Assembly: GCA_965211995.1 (NCBI GenBank) | Contig: OZ243040.1 | Location: 1,302,001-1,366,000, forward strand | Direction of reading: 5' to 3' | DNA from: CAYFZO01 sp965211995 | GTDB lineage: Bacteria > Pseudomonadota > Gammaproteobacteria > Poriferisulfidales > Oxydemutatoraceae | Length of the DNA: 64,000 nucleotides | In this document: piece by piece, positions 54,324 to 63,173 of the stretch | Position numbering within the stretch: the first letter of the stretch is position 1 | Layout of the letters: every line of letters starts with the position of its first letter | The notes under the pieces: generated by a model | Database searches by the model: none | What the model saw: the letters and a program-made list of their open reading frames with translations, nothing else | What the model was told of the DNA's origin: nothing | Made by a program: the position numbers and the translations under genes

Positions 54324-55586
54324 TTATAAGTCGGAACCCAATGCTTCCGCCACCGTGATCATCGAGCCGAACACCAGCAGCCGGTCGTTTTCTCGCATCT
54401 GCGACAGCGCGCCGTGGCAAGCATCGGCGACCGACATATAAACCTCGGTGCGCGCCGACGACACGTGCTTCTTGACCTGCTCGTGCAACACGTCGAGCCT
54501 CAGTGCGCGACTCGTCTGAACCTCGGCGAGATGCCAGTAATCCACCAGCGGCGCGAGTTTGTCGAGCATCCCCTTGACGTCCTTGTCGGCGAGCACCGAA
54601 AACACCGCGTGGGTGTAGCCGGTCGTCGGCAGGCGCAGCAGGTTGTCGGCGAGCACCGCGGTGCTGTGCGGATTGTGGGCGATGTCAAAGATCAGCGTGC
54701 GCCCGTTTGCGCGCACCTGAAAGCGCCCTTCCAGTTTGACGTGCCTGAGGCCCGCAGCGACGTTGACGGGCGTGACGGGCAGGTGTTCGCGCAAACACTC
54801 CAGCGTCATCAGCACGCACGCGGCGTTGTGCAACTGCACCTCGCCGAACAGCGCGGGCCTCGGCAGGTCGGGAAGTTCGCCGCCGCCGTGCACGAAACGC
54901 CAAGCGCGGCCGGCGCACTCCGGGCGAAAATCTTCGCCGATCTGATACAGCACCGCGCCTTTTTCCGCGGCCGCGGCGGCGATCGCACGCGGCGGCGCGA
55001 GATCGCCGCAGATCACCGGCCGGCCCTCGCGCATGATGCCCGCCTTCTCTTTCGCGATATCTTCGCGGCTCGTGCCGAGCCATTCGGTATGGTCTATGCC
55101 GATGCTGGTGATGATCGTGACGTCGAGGTCGGCGATGTTGACCGCGTCGAGACGCCCGCCGAGACCGGTCTCGAGCAGGATCACGTCGAGCGGGCGGCGC
55201 TTGAAGCAGTAAAACGCGGCGAGCGTGCCGAACTCGAAAAAACTCAGGCTGATGCCGCGGCGGTAGCGGTCTATGAAATCAAACGCCTCGCACAATTCGC
55301 GGTCGTCGACCGGCGTCGCAGCGACGCGAATGCGCTCGTTGTAGCGGCGCAGGTGCGGCGAGGTGTAGGCGCCGACCGCGTAGCCCGCGCGGTGCAGGAT
55401 CTCCTCGAGCAGTGCGACCGTCGAGCCTTTGCCGTTGGTGCCGGCGACGCCGATTACCGCGCGCGCGGCGGGCAGAACGTCGCAATATCCGGCGACCGTG
55501 CGGGCGCGCTCGAGCCCGAGGTCTATCGGCGTCGGATGCAGTTTCTCCTGCCATTCGAGCCAATCCGACAGCCGCTTATGGCGCAT
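54324..55586 (-). CDS. folC: Folylpolyglutamate/dihydrofolate synthase
   Basis: 420-residue Mur-ligase-fold enzyme. AVIGVAGTNGKGSTVALLEEIL is the ATP loop, TSPHLRRYNERI the second family motif, TIITSIGIDHTEWLG follows. It adds glutamate to folates. With folP in the same window both folate steps are present, at separate loci. Confidence 0.94.
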   Translation of the reverse strand: MRHKRLSDWLEWQEKLHPTPIDLGLERARTVAGYCDVLPAARAVIGVAGTNGKGSTVALLEEILHRAGYAVGAYTSPHLRRYNERIRVAATPVDDRELCEAFDFIDRYRRGISLSFFEFGTLAAFYCFKRRPLDVILLETGLGGRLDAVNIADLDVTIITSIGIDHTEWLGTSREDIAKEKAGIMREGRPVICGDLAPPRAIAAAAAEKGAVLYQIGEDFRPECAGRAWRFVHGGGELPDLPRPALFGEVQLHNAACVLMTLECLREHLPVTPVNVAAGLRHVKLEGRFQVRANGRTLIFDIAHNPHSTAVLADNLLRLPTTGYTHAVFSVLADKDVKGMLDKLAPLVDYWHLAEVQTSRALRLDVLHEQVKKHVSSARTEVYMSVADACHGALSQMRENDRLLVFGSMITVAEALGSDL

Positions 55587-55589
55587 GAC

Positions 55590-55672
55590 GACCCGCGCCT
55601 TTCACCGCGCGGCGGGAAAACCGCGCCGACTCTTTAACGCCCGGCGAAGGCGCACCGAGCGTCTTGCATAAC
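55590..55672. repeat. Dispersed intergenic repeat, copy 2
   Basis: Matches 31536-31620 (shared TTCACCGCGCGGCG, then CCGCGCC, TTTAA and CTTGCA positions) in the folC-accD spacer. No gene lies in 55587-55747. Confidence 0.5.
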
Positions 55673-55747
55673 GGCGGTGCAATCGACATTCCCCCGAGCG
55701 CCCGTTGCCGGCACCGGATCGTTCGGTCAACCGGCGCGCGGCGGCGC

Positions 55748-56596
55748 TCAACCATGCGTCATGATCGACAACAGATTGGAGATCGTCGGACGCAATTGCG
55801 GGCGCGCCACGATCATGTCGATCAGCCCGTGTTCGAGCAGGAATTCGCTGCGCTGAAACCCGGCGGGCAGCGTCTGGCGCACCGTCTGCTCGATCACGCG
55901 CGGGCCGGCGAAACCGATCAGCGCCTTGGGTTCGGCGATGATCACGTCGCCGAGCATCGCAAGACTCGCCGACACGCCGCCCATGGTCGGGTCGGTCAGC
56001 ACCGATATGAACGGTACGCCGCGGTCGGACAGGCGCGCGAGCAGAGCGCTGACTTTGGACATCTGAAACAAGGACACCAGCGCCTCTTGCATCCGCGCAC
56101 CGCCGCTGGTTGAAAAGCACACCAGTGGAACGTCGCGCGACAGGCAGCGCTCGACGCCTTCGCGGAAACGCTCGCCGACGACCGAGCCCATCGAGCCGCC
56201 GATGAAGCCGAACTCAAACGCCGCGGCGACCAACGGGCGTTGCGACAGCGCCCCCTCGATCACCACCAGCGCGTCTTTCTCGCCGGTGAGTTTCTGCGCG
56301 GCGGACAGGCGGTCTTTGTACTTGATCTTGTCCTTGAACCCGAGAAAGTCGGTGGGCGAAACGTCGGTGCCGAGTTCGCGGCGGTCTTCCGGGTCCAGGA
56401 ACATATCGAGGCGCCGGCGCGCCGACACGCGAATATGGCTGCCGCAGCGCGAGCACACGTATAAAGTGCGCTCGAGTTCGGGCTGGTAGATGACGCCGCC
56501 GCAACTGTTGCACTTGGCCCACAGCCCCTGCGGCACTTTGCGCGAAGCGCGCACGGTGCGGATGCGCGAAGGCAGCAATTTTTTATACCAACTCAT
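55748..56596 (-). CDS. accD: Acetyl-CoA carboxylase carboxyltransferase, beta subunit
   Basis: 282 residues. N-terminal C4 zinc ribbon (CNSCGGVIYQPELERTLYVCSRCG), then the crotonase-like domain with DALVVIEGAL, FGFIGGSMGSVVGERF, STSGGARMQEALVSLFQM and PTMGGVSASLAMLGD. It makes malonyl-CoA with AccA. Start ATG at 56596 with GGAG; a GTG three codons upstream is possible. Confidence 0.95.
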   Translation of the reverse strand: MSWYKKLLPSRIRTVRASRKVPQGLWAKCNSCGGVIYQPELERTLYVCSRCGSHIRVSARRRLDMFLDPEDRRELGTDVSPTDFLGFKDKIKYKDRLSAAQKLTGEKDALVVIEGALSQRPLVAAAFEFGFIGGSMGSVVGERFREGVERCLSRDVPLVCFSTSGGARMQEALVSLFQMSKVSALLARLSDRGVPFISVLTDPTMGGVSASLAMLGDVIIAEPKALIGFAGPRVIEQTVRQTLPAGFQRSEFLLEHGLIDMIVARPQLRPTISNLLSIMTHG

Positions 56597-56627
56597 CGGC
56601 TCCACCCGTCAATCGCCCCATCGCCCG

Positions 56628-57473
56628 TCAGTTCACGGCGCCCTTCAAAGCGGGACCGACCACGAGCGCCGCGCGTATCGGCCGCAGGAAAGCGGCGGCG
56701 GCGGCGCGGCAATCCTCCGCGTCGCCGCCATTGTCGGTGCAACCTGCGATCACGTCCACCAGCGCGCTGCCGACCACCACCGCGTCGGCGACCATCGCGA
56801 TCTCAGCGGCGGCCGCGGCGTCTTTGATGCCGAAGCCGACCGCGAGCGGCAGCGAGGTGTGCCGCCGGATCACCGCGAGGTGCGTAGCGACCGCGGCGCT
56901 GTCGAGATGCCCCGCGCCGGTGACGCCTTTGAGCGAGACGTAGTAGAGAAAGCCGCGCGCGACGGCACAGATGCGCCGAATACGCTCTTCGGACGTAGTC
57001 GGCGCGAGCAGGAAGATCGGGGCGACGCCGGCCTGCTCCAACGCGTCGAGCATGCCGTCGGCCTGCGCTTCCTCAGGCGGCAGATCCACCGTAATCACGC
57101 CATCCACTCCGGCTTGCACGGCGCGCTCGACGAATTTGCGCGGCCCCATCGCCTCGATTGGATTGGAATAGCCCATCAAAACCACCGGCGTGTCGCCGTC
57201 GCGGCGGCGGAACTCGGCGGCCATGCCGAGCACGTCGGCGAGGGTTACGCCGTGCGCGAGCGCGCGCTCACACGCGGCCTGGATCACCGGGCCGTCGGCC
57301 ATCGGGTCTGAAAACGCCACGCCGAGTTCGACAATATCGGCGCCCGCTTCGACCACAGCGTGCATCAGCCCGACGGTGTCTTCGGGACGCGGGTCGGCGG
57401 CGGTGATGTACGGCACCAACGCCGCGCGTCCGTCTTGGCGCAAACGCTCAAAACGATTGCCGAGACGGCTCAC
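56628..57473 (-). CDS. trpA: Tryptophan synthase alpha chain
   Basis: 281-residue TIM barrel that cleaves indole-glycerol phosphate. LVPYITAADPRPEDT, ADIVELGVAFSDPMADGPVIQ (catalytic Glu), and VVVGSALVDVI. The ATG overlaps the stop of the chimeric ORF upstream by four bases, the same ATGA arrangement that trpB has with that ORF. Confidence 0.95.
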   Translation of the reverse strand: MSRLGNRFERLRQDGRAALVPYITAADPRPEDTVGLMHAVVEAGADIVELGVAFSDPMADGPVIQAACERALAHGVTLADVLGMAAEFRRRDGDTPVVLMGYSNPIEAMGPRKFVERAVQAGVDGVITVDLPPEEAQADGMLDALEQAGVAPIFLLAPTTSEERIRRICAVARGFLYYVSLKGVTGAGHLDSAAVATHLAVIRRHTSLPLAVGFGIKDAAAAAEIAMVADAVVVGSALVDVIAGCTDNGGDAEDCRAAAAAFLRPIRAALVVGPALKGAVN

Positions 57474-57787
57474 AACTCGATGCCCTCAATCGCCGCGACC
57501 GTATCGAGGTCTTTGTCGCCGCGCCCCGACAGGTTCACGATCATGCCGTCGCCGCACGCATACTTCGGCGCAAGACGCTCGGTGAAGGCCAGCGCGTGGC
57601 TGGTCTCGAGCGCGGGGATGATCCCCTCCCGGCGCGTCAGCGCGTGAAAGCCGCGCAACGCCTCCTCGAGAACGTGCCTCAGCCCGGCGGTGTCTTCGGG
57701 ACGCGGGTCGGCGGCGGTGATGTACGGCACCAACGCTGCGCGTCCGTCTTGGCGCAGACGCTCAAAACGATTGCCGAGACGGCTCAC
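57470..57787 (-). CDS. Chimeric trpA'-'trpB ORF from a junction duplication
   Basis: 105 codons, intact. Residues 1-33 equal the TrpA start (MSRLGNRFERLRQDGRAALV and on). After a joint near residue 38 the rest equals the TrpB C-terminus (EALRGFHALTRREGIIPALE through NLSGRGDKDLDTVAAIEG). It comes from a 314-base tandem duplication of the trpB/trpA junction. Both its start and stop keep ATGA overlaps with trpB and trpA, so ribosomes could pass through all three. It lacks a full active site, so catalysis is not expected. Confidence 0.65.
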   Translation of the reverse strand: MSRLGNRFERLRQDGRAALVPYITAADPRPEDTAGLRHVLEEALRGFHALTRREGIIPALETSHALAFTERLAPKYACGDGMIVNLSGRGDKDLDTVAAIEGIEL

Positions 57788-59025
57788 AACTCGATGCCCT
57801 CAATCGCCGCGACCGTATCGAGGTCTTTGTCGCCGCGCCCCGACAGGTTCACGATAATGCCGTCGCCGCACGCATACTTCGGCGCAAGACGCTCGGTGAA
57901 GGCCAGCGCGTGGCTGGTCTCGAGCGCGGGGATGATCCCCTCCCAGCGCGTCAGCGCGTGAAAGCCGCGCAACGCCTCCTCGTCGTCCACCGTCACGTAG
58001 GATGCGCGCCGCTGGTCCTTGAGCCACGCGTGCTCGGGGCCGACGCCCGGGTAGTCGAGCCCCGCCGACACCGAGTGCGTCGGCGTGATCTGCCCGTCGG
58101 CGGTTTCGAGCAGGTAGGTGCGGTTGCCGTGCAGCACGCCGGAACGCCCGGCGGTCAGCGACGCCGCGTGCGCGCCGCTGTCGAGGCCGCGCCCGGCCGC
58201 CTCGACGCCGTACAACTCAACCGCGGCATCGTCCAGAAAAGGATAAAACAACCCCATCGCGTTCGAGCCGCCGCCGACGCAGGCGACCAGTGCACGCGGC
58301 AGGCCGCCGGTCGCTTCGAGGATCTGCGCGCGCGCCTCGCGCCCGATCACCGACTGGAAGTCGCGCACCATCAGCGGGTAGGGGTGCGGCCCCGCGACGG
58401 TGCCGATGATGTAGAAAGTGTTGTCCACGTAAGTCACCCAGTCGCGCAACGCCTCGTTCATCGCGTCCTTTAACGTGCACGAACCGCTTGCGACCGGCAC
58501 CACCTCGGCGCCGAGCAGTTTCATGCGGTACACGTTCGGGCTTTGGCGCCGGATGTCCTCGGTGCCCATAAACACCGTGCATTCGAGGCCGAACCGCGCG
58601 GCGACGGTCGCGGCGGCAACGCCGTGCTGGCCGGCGCCGGTTTCGGCGATCACGCGCGTCTTGCCCATGCGCTTGGCGAGCAACGCCTGCGCCAAAGCGC
58701 TGTTGATCTTGTGCGCGCCGGTATGGTTGAGGTCTTCGCGCTTGAGGTAGATCTGCGCGCCGCCGAGTTGCGCGCTCCAGCGGCTCGCGTGATACAGCGG
58801 ACTCGGCCTGCCGACGTAATGCGTGAGATAGTCGCGCAGTTCGGCCAGAAATTCGGAGTCGTCGCGGCAGCGAAGATAAGCGCTTTCGAGTTCCTCAAGC
58901 GGGCGGATCAGGGTTTCGGCGACGAAGCGCCCGCCGTAGATGCCGAAATGTCCGCCGCCGTCGGGACCGTGGCCGCCGCCGGGACCGCCGGATTCAAGAC
59001 CGCCTTTAAGCCGCGACGCCGTCAT
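57784..59025 (-). CDS. trpB: Tryptophan synthase beta chain
   Basis: 413-residue PLP enzyme that joins indole and serine. KREDLNHTGAHKINSAL holds the PLP lysine, ETGAGQHGVAAATVAA the indole channel Glu, and CVGGGSNAMGLF the phosphate loop. Start at 59025 with GGAG six bases before; it overlaps the trpF end by 20 bases. A Gly-rich leader precedes GIYGGRFV. Confidence 0.95.
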   Translation of the reverse strand: MTASRLKGGLESGGPGGGHGPDGGGHFGIYGGRFVAETLIRPLEELESAYLRCRDDSEFLAELRDYLTHYVGRPSPLYHASRWSAQLGGAQIYLKREDLNHTGAHKINSALAQALLAKRMGKTRVIAETGAGQHGVAAATVAARFGLECTVFMGTEDIRRQSPNVYRMKLLGAEVVPVASGSCTLKDAMNEALRDWVTYVDNTFYIIGTVAGPHPYPLMVRDFQSVIGREARAQILEATGGLPRALVACVGGGSNAMGLFYPFLDDAAVELYGVEAAGRGLDSGAHAASLTAGRSGVLHGNRTYLLETADGQITPTHSVSAGLDYPGVGPEHAWLKDQRRASYVTVDDEEALRGFHALTRWEGIIPALETSHALAFTERLAPKYACGDGIIVNLSGRGDKDLDTVAAIEGIEL

Positions 59026-59659
59026 TGTCTCCGCCCGCATCGGCCGCGCGCACCGCCGCGACGAACTCGCGCATCAGCCGGCGGTCCTTGACGCCTGTGC
59101 CGGATTCGACGCCGCTTGCGACGTCCACCGCGAGCGGACGCACGCCGCGGATGCCGGCGCCGACGTTGTCCGGCGTCAAACCGCCCGCGAGTATCAGCGG
59201 CAACTCACGCACGTGCTCCAACACGGTCCAGTCGAACGCCTTGCCGGTGCCGCCGATCTCCCCGCTGCGATGCGAGTCGAGCACGAACGCGCTGGCGGTG
59301 TCCAGATAACCCCGCGCGTAAGACGCGACGTCGCCGACCGAGCCCATCGGGATCGCTTTCATGTACGGCACGCCGAAACAAGCACAGAAATCGGGGCTTT
59401 CGCCGCCGTGAAACTGAATGAAGTCCACCGCAATTTCACCGAGCACCCGCCGCACCTCGTCCTTCGCGGCGTCCATGAACAGCGCGACCACCGACAAAAA
59501 CACCGGCCGCCGGCGCAGCAACGCCCGTGCCGACGCCGGTTCGAGTCGGCGTGCGCTTGACGCCTGAAACACCAGGCCGACCGCGTCCACCCCGAGCGCG
59601 GCGGCGTACTCGAGGTCCTCGCGCCGGGTGACGCCGCAAATCTTGATGCGCGTGTGCAT
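59006..59659 (-). CDS. trpF: Phosphoribosylanthranilate isomerase
   Basis: 217-residue TIM barrel. IKICGVTRREDLEYAAALGVD carries the catalytic Cys; VDFIQFHGGES, FVLDSHRSGEIGGTGKAFDW (Asp) and LILAGGLTPDNV follow. The ATG lies nine bases after a TATAAT, so the transcript may be leaderless. It heads trpF-trpB-trpA-accD. Confidence 0.94.
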   Translation of the reverse strand: MHTRIKICGVTRREDLEYAAALGVDAVGLVFQASSARRLEPASARALLRRRPVFLSVVALFMDAAKDEVRRVLGEIAVDFIQFHGGESPDFCACFGVPYMKAIPMGSVGDVASYARGYLDTASAFVLDSHRSGEIGGTGKAFDWTVLEHVRELPLILAGGLTPDNVGAGIRGVRPLAVDVASGVESGTGVKDRRLMREFVAAVRAADAGGDNDGVAA

Positions 59660-59668
59660 GGAACATTG

Positions 59669-59674
59669 ATTATA
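59669..59674 (-). promoter_or_regulatory. -10 element of trpF
   Basis: TATAAT (59674-59669) with nine bases to the trpF ATG. The start point would leave two or three leader bases. No attenuator or trp-box pattern was seen. Confidence 0.45.
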
Positions 59675-59746
59675 CCGCCGGCCGGATTGGCGCCCCGCTG
59701 ATTCTAAAAGCCTTTGCAAAATTAAACCGGGAGCAGGCGGATACCG

Positions 59747-61132
59747 TCAAGCCCGAAAATGAAGAGACCTGACCTCATCAAAAAAGAGTTCGCAAATCTT
59801 TTCAATTTTATCTGTTTTCCCGCGGCCCAATTTCCCCCGGTAAATAAACTTCTCTTTCTCCGGGAGATAACCTATTTCAACGATTCTAGGCACATTCGGA
59901 GCGGTAAGATGCTCCAATTTCTCGTAATGAAACGATCCCATGGGCTCTTCCCTGGATAGATGAAGCGTTACCTCTGCGTTTTGCATGAGGCCTGAAGTCG
60001 TGAAACCAAAGAAAAAAAGATACCTGGCGGTTTTCTCCCCGATGATGAAATCAACTCGAAAAAACCATGTCTTTTTCGCTGACTCTCCCGCTCTAAGCCT
60101 TAAATATTTTTCATATTGCAGTTCCCCGAAATCCCTGAAAAAATATCTTCCCACTTTGGCGGAAGCGCTGATTAGTTCCACCGATCTTCGGAAATGACCG
60201 CACAATAGAGTCATTGCGCTTCTCCACATTTCATACTCGTTCTCGGTGCGCATTAACTCGCTATGTTCGGTCCTGGAAGCGTAATTGGCGGCCCACTCTT
60301 GCTGTTCGCGCTGTTCCTGGGTCGCTTCCTCGTACTCTTCAAGGCTTGCATTGATACATTTCACCACCACGGCAATGAAAGAAGATAAATCGGTGCCTTG
60401 TGAATCTTCCAAGGCGGCGTAATATCCAAACCGGCCCTCTTTTGTGATAATCGCCGGCGGACAACCATAACGCATCAATATAAGGTCCATCAGCAATCTC
60501 CCCACTCTCCCGTTGCCGTCAATGAACGGATGAATGGTTACAAACCACGTGTGCGCCGCCGCCGCGCAAAGAATCGCTTCCATCCGCCCATGGCCGTTGT
60601 CTTCAAGCGACACCGATGACATCCACCGCCCGAATAACTCCATTTCCGCACGCACTGATTCAGGCGCGGGAGGTTTATACTCAGAGCCGCCAATTTCTAC
60701 GGCTTTGGTTCTATAACTGCCGGCATTTTCATCATCAAGACCCCTTAAAACAAGTTGATGAAGCTGCTTTATATCCGTTTCTGTAATCGGCTTCGCCGGG
60801 GGAATTGCAAGTTCCTCGACAAAATCCAGGGCTGCATTCAAATTTTTCGCTTCGGCCTGATCCACCAGTGATCTTCCGGTAATAGCAAGCCCCAACTCGA
60901 CGACTTGCTTCGTTTCCTCCATATTCAGGGCATTTCCTTCGATCGCGTTTGAATGATATATATTTTTTATCCGAAAAAACTTTCTTAGGTCCGCTAAGAT
61001 CTCCGGCGTAAGCCGCCCCGCTTTCCTCATTTCCAGGACTCGATAAGACAATTCCTCAAGCACCGGGGGGTGCGACGTTTTAAAAGAATACGGAGTGCCT
61101 TCGATCTCCATTCTCGTCTTAGTTTCAGCCAT
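59747..61132 (-). CDS. Fic family protein (AMP transferase)
   Basis: 461 residues. HPFIDGNGRVGR (201-212) is the complete catalytic motif. SNAIEGN (61-67) is the N-terminal inhibitory helix of class II Fic proteins, whose Glu blocks ATP. A C-terminal winged-helix-like region follows. Fic proteins AMPylate target hydroxyls; the target is unknown. It is AT-richer than trpF and truA on either side, with AAGGAATGTC before the ATG, and appears to have been inserted into this conserved block. Confidence 0.88.
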   Translation of the reverse strand: MAETKTRMEIEGTPYSFKTSHPPVLEELSYRVLEMRKAGRLTPEILADLRKFFRIKNIYHSNAIEGNALNMEETKQVVELGLAITGRSLVDQAEAKNLNAALDFVEELAIPPAKPITETDIKQLHQLVLRGLDDENAGSYRTKAVEIGGSEYKPPAPESVRAEMELFGRWMSSVSLEDNGHGRMEAILCAAAAHTWFVTIHPFIDGNGRVGRLLMDLILMRYGCPPAIITKEGRFGYYAALEDSQGTDLSSFIAVVVKCINASLEEYEEATQEQREQQEWAANYASRTEHSELMRTENEYEMWRSAMTLLCGHFRRSVELISASAKVGRYFFRDFGELQYEKYLRLRAGESAKKTWFFRVDFIIGEKTARYLFFFGFTTSGLMQNAEVTLHLSREEPMGSFHYEKLEHLTAPNVPRIVEIGYLPEKEKFIYRGKLGRGKTDKIEKICELFFDEVRSLHFRA

Positions 61133-61262
61133 GACATTCCTTAATTTTTATGCTCAAGCGGCGCCCTAAGTCTCTCTGCGCGCGTGGATGGATCAGCCTG
61201 AGCCGTTTTTTTACGCGGTTCGGCGCCGCTTATTATAGACGAACGGCGCTCGGATACCGGCG

Positions 61263-62090
61263 TCATTCGGTCCGCAACTTGCCGGTTACAATTGAGAATC
61301 CGCCTTGACGTTCACCGCCCGCGTGATTCGCAAACGCCCGCGCAATCCCATAACGCGCAGCGTATTCGACGCCGAGCAAATACAAGCCGCAACCGGCGGC
61401 GGTGACGCCGCCCTGCGTGCGGTCGCGGCGCGCGAGCACTTCGCCGACCCATGCTTCGGGCTGCGCGCCGGCGCCGACCGCGATCAGCACGCCCGCGATG
61501 TTTCTGACCATCTGCTGCAGGAAAGCGTCAGCGCAAACGATGATCTCGACGAATTCGCCGGCGCGCCGCGTGTCAACGCTGAACACGCGGCGCACCGGGC
61601 TGCGCGCCTGACAGCCGGCGGCACGGAAACTGCTGAAGTCGTGCTCGCCGACCACGGCCTGCGCCGCGCGCCGCATCGCGCCGGCGTCAAGCGGGCGGTG
61701 CACGTGGGTGGCGGTGCGCCGATGCAGCGCCGAGCGCTCGGGGCGGTTCAGGATCACGTAGCCGTAGCAACGCCGGCGCGCACTGAACCGCGCGTGGAAA
61801 TCGTCGTCCACCGGCTTGACCCAATGCACCGCGACGTCTTCGGGCAGGTTGGCGTTGGCGCCGCGCCGCCACTCGGACGGTCGTCTTTGGGCCCGGGCGT
61901 CGAAGTGCACGACTTGTTCAAGCGCGTGCACGCCGGCGTCGGTGCGCCCGGAACAGACTACTGCAACGGGTTCGGCGGCGACTTTGGAGAAAGCCGCCTC
62001 GACGCAATCCTGAACGTTGCGCGCATGCGACTGGGTTTGCCAGCCGTGGAAATCACCGCCGTCGTATTCGATCCCCGCCGCGTATCTCAT
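61263..62090 (-). CDS. truA: tRNA pseudouridine(38-40) synthase
   Basis: 275 residues. IEYDGGDFHGWQ start; catalytic Asp in CSGRTDAGVHALEQVVHF; HDFSSFRAAGCQA and VRNIAGVLIAVG follow. It modifies the anticodon arm. fimV, which often lies between asd and truA, is absent; the gap to asd is 11 bases. Confidence 0.94.
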   Translation of the reverse strand: MRYAAGIEYDGGDFHGWQTQSHARNVQDCVEAAFSKVAAEPVAVVCSGRTDAGVHALEQVVHFDARAQRRPSEWRRGANANLPEDVAVHWVKPVDDDFHARFSARRRCYGYVILNRPERSALHRRTATHVHRPLDAGAMRRAAQAVVGEHDFSSFRAAGCQARSPVRRVFSVDTRRAGEFVEIIVCADAFLQQMVRNIAGVLIAVGAGAQPEAWVGEVLARRDRTQGGVTAAGCGLYLLGVEYAARYGIARAFANHAGGERQGGFSIVTGKLRTE

Positions 62091-62101
62091 GCGCGCGCCG
62101 C

Positions 62102-63124
62102 TTACAGATACTCGCGCAGCAGGATCTCCGCAATTTGCACGCTGTTGGTGGCGGCGCCCTTGCGCAGGTTGTCACTGACGACCCACAGATCGAGGCCGCG
62201 CGGATGCGAGACGTCTTCGCGGATGCGCCCGACGAATACGTCGTCGCAGGCCGCCGCTTCGGTCGCCGCCGTCGGGTAACCGCCGTCCTTGCGCTCGTCG
62301 AGCACGCTGACGCCGGGCGCACGCGCCAGCAACTCGCGCGCTTCAGCCGCCGACACCTCCTCGGCGAACTCGGCGTGCACCGCCTCCGAATGACCGTACG
62401 CCACCGGTATCCGCACCGCCGTCGGATTGATCAAAACGTTTTCGTCCTTGAGGATCTTGCGCGTCTCCCACACCATCTTCATCTCTTCGCGGGTGTAGCC
62501 GTTGTCCATGAACGCATCTATCTGAGGCAACGCGTTGAACGCGATCTGCTTGGGATACACGCGCGTCTCGGCGCGCCCGCCGTCGAGCAGCGCGCGGCTT
62601 TGCGCGCGCATCTCGGCGAGCGCCGCCCGGCCGGTGCCCGACACCGCCTGATAAGTCGCGACGTTGACGCGGGTGACACGGAAGCGGTCGTGCAAAGGCT
62701 TGAGCGCGACCACCATCTGTATGGTCGAGCAATTCGGGTTCGCGATGATGCCGGTGCGGGTGTAGTTTGCGATCTCCTCGGGGTTGACCTCGGGCACGAC
62801 CAGCGGCACGGCGTCGTCGCAACGGAACTGCGAGGTGTTATCAATCACGACGCAGCCCGCGGCCACCGCGCGCGGGGCGTATTCCCGCGACACCGGCGCC
62901 CCGGCCGAGAACAGGCCGATCCGCACCCGTGCAAAGTCGAACGCCGCGAGATCGCCGACCTCGACGTCGCGCCCCTTGAAACGCACGCGCTTGCCCGCCG
63001 AGCTCGCGCGCGCGAGCGGATAGAGTTCGGCGACCGGAAAATCCCGTGCCGCCAGCACGTTCAGCATCTGCTCGCCGACCGCGCCGGTGGCGCCGACCAC
63101 CGCGATATTGACGGGGCTATTCAT
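62102..63124 (-). CDS. asd: Aspartate-semialdehyde dehydrogenase
   Basis: 340 residues. IAVVGATGAVGEQML nucleotide loop; catalytic Cys in IIANPNCSTIQMVVALKPL; YQAVSGTGRAALAEM; RIPVAYGHSEAV with the catalytic His. It supplies the lysine/DAP, threonine and methionine pathways, so it links with dapB in this window. Confidence 0.95.
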   Translation of the reverse strand: MNSPVNIAVVGATGAVGEQMLNVLAARDFPVAELYPLARASSAGKRVRFKGRDVEVGDLAAFDFARVRIGLFSAGAPVSREYAPRAVAAGCVVIDNTSQFRCDDAVPLVVPEVNPEEIANYTRTGIIANPNCSTIQMVVALKPLHDRFRVTRVNVATYQAVSGTGRAALAEMRAQSRALLDGGRAETRVYPKQIAFNALPQIDAFMDNGYTREEMKMVWETRKILKDENVLINPTAVRIPVAYGHSEAVHAEFAEEVSAAEARELLARAPGVSVLDERKDGGYPTAATEAAACDDVFVGRIREDVSHPRGLDLWVVSDNLRKGAATNSVQIAEILLREYL

Positions 63125-63173
63125 GGTTTATCAGTTTACCGAATATGTCCGCGCCTTGAGTGAAAACCGCCGT

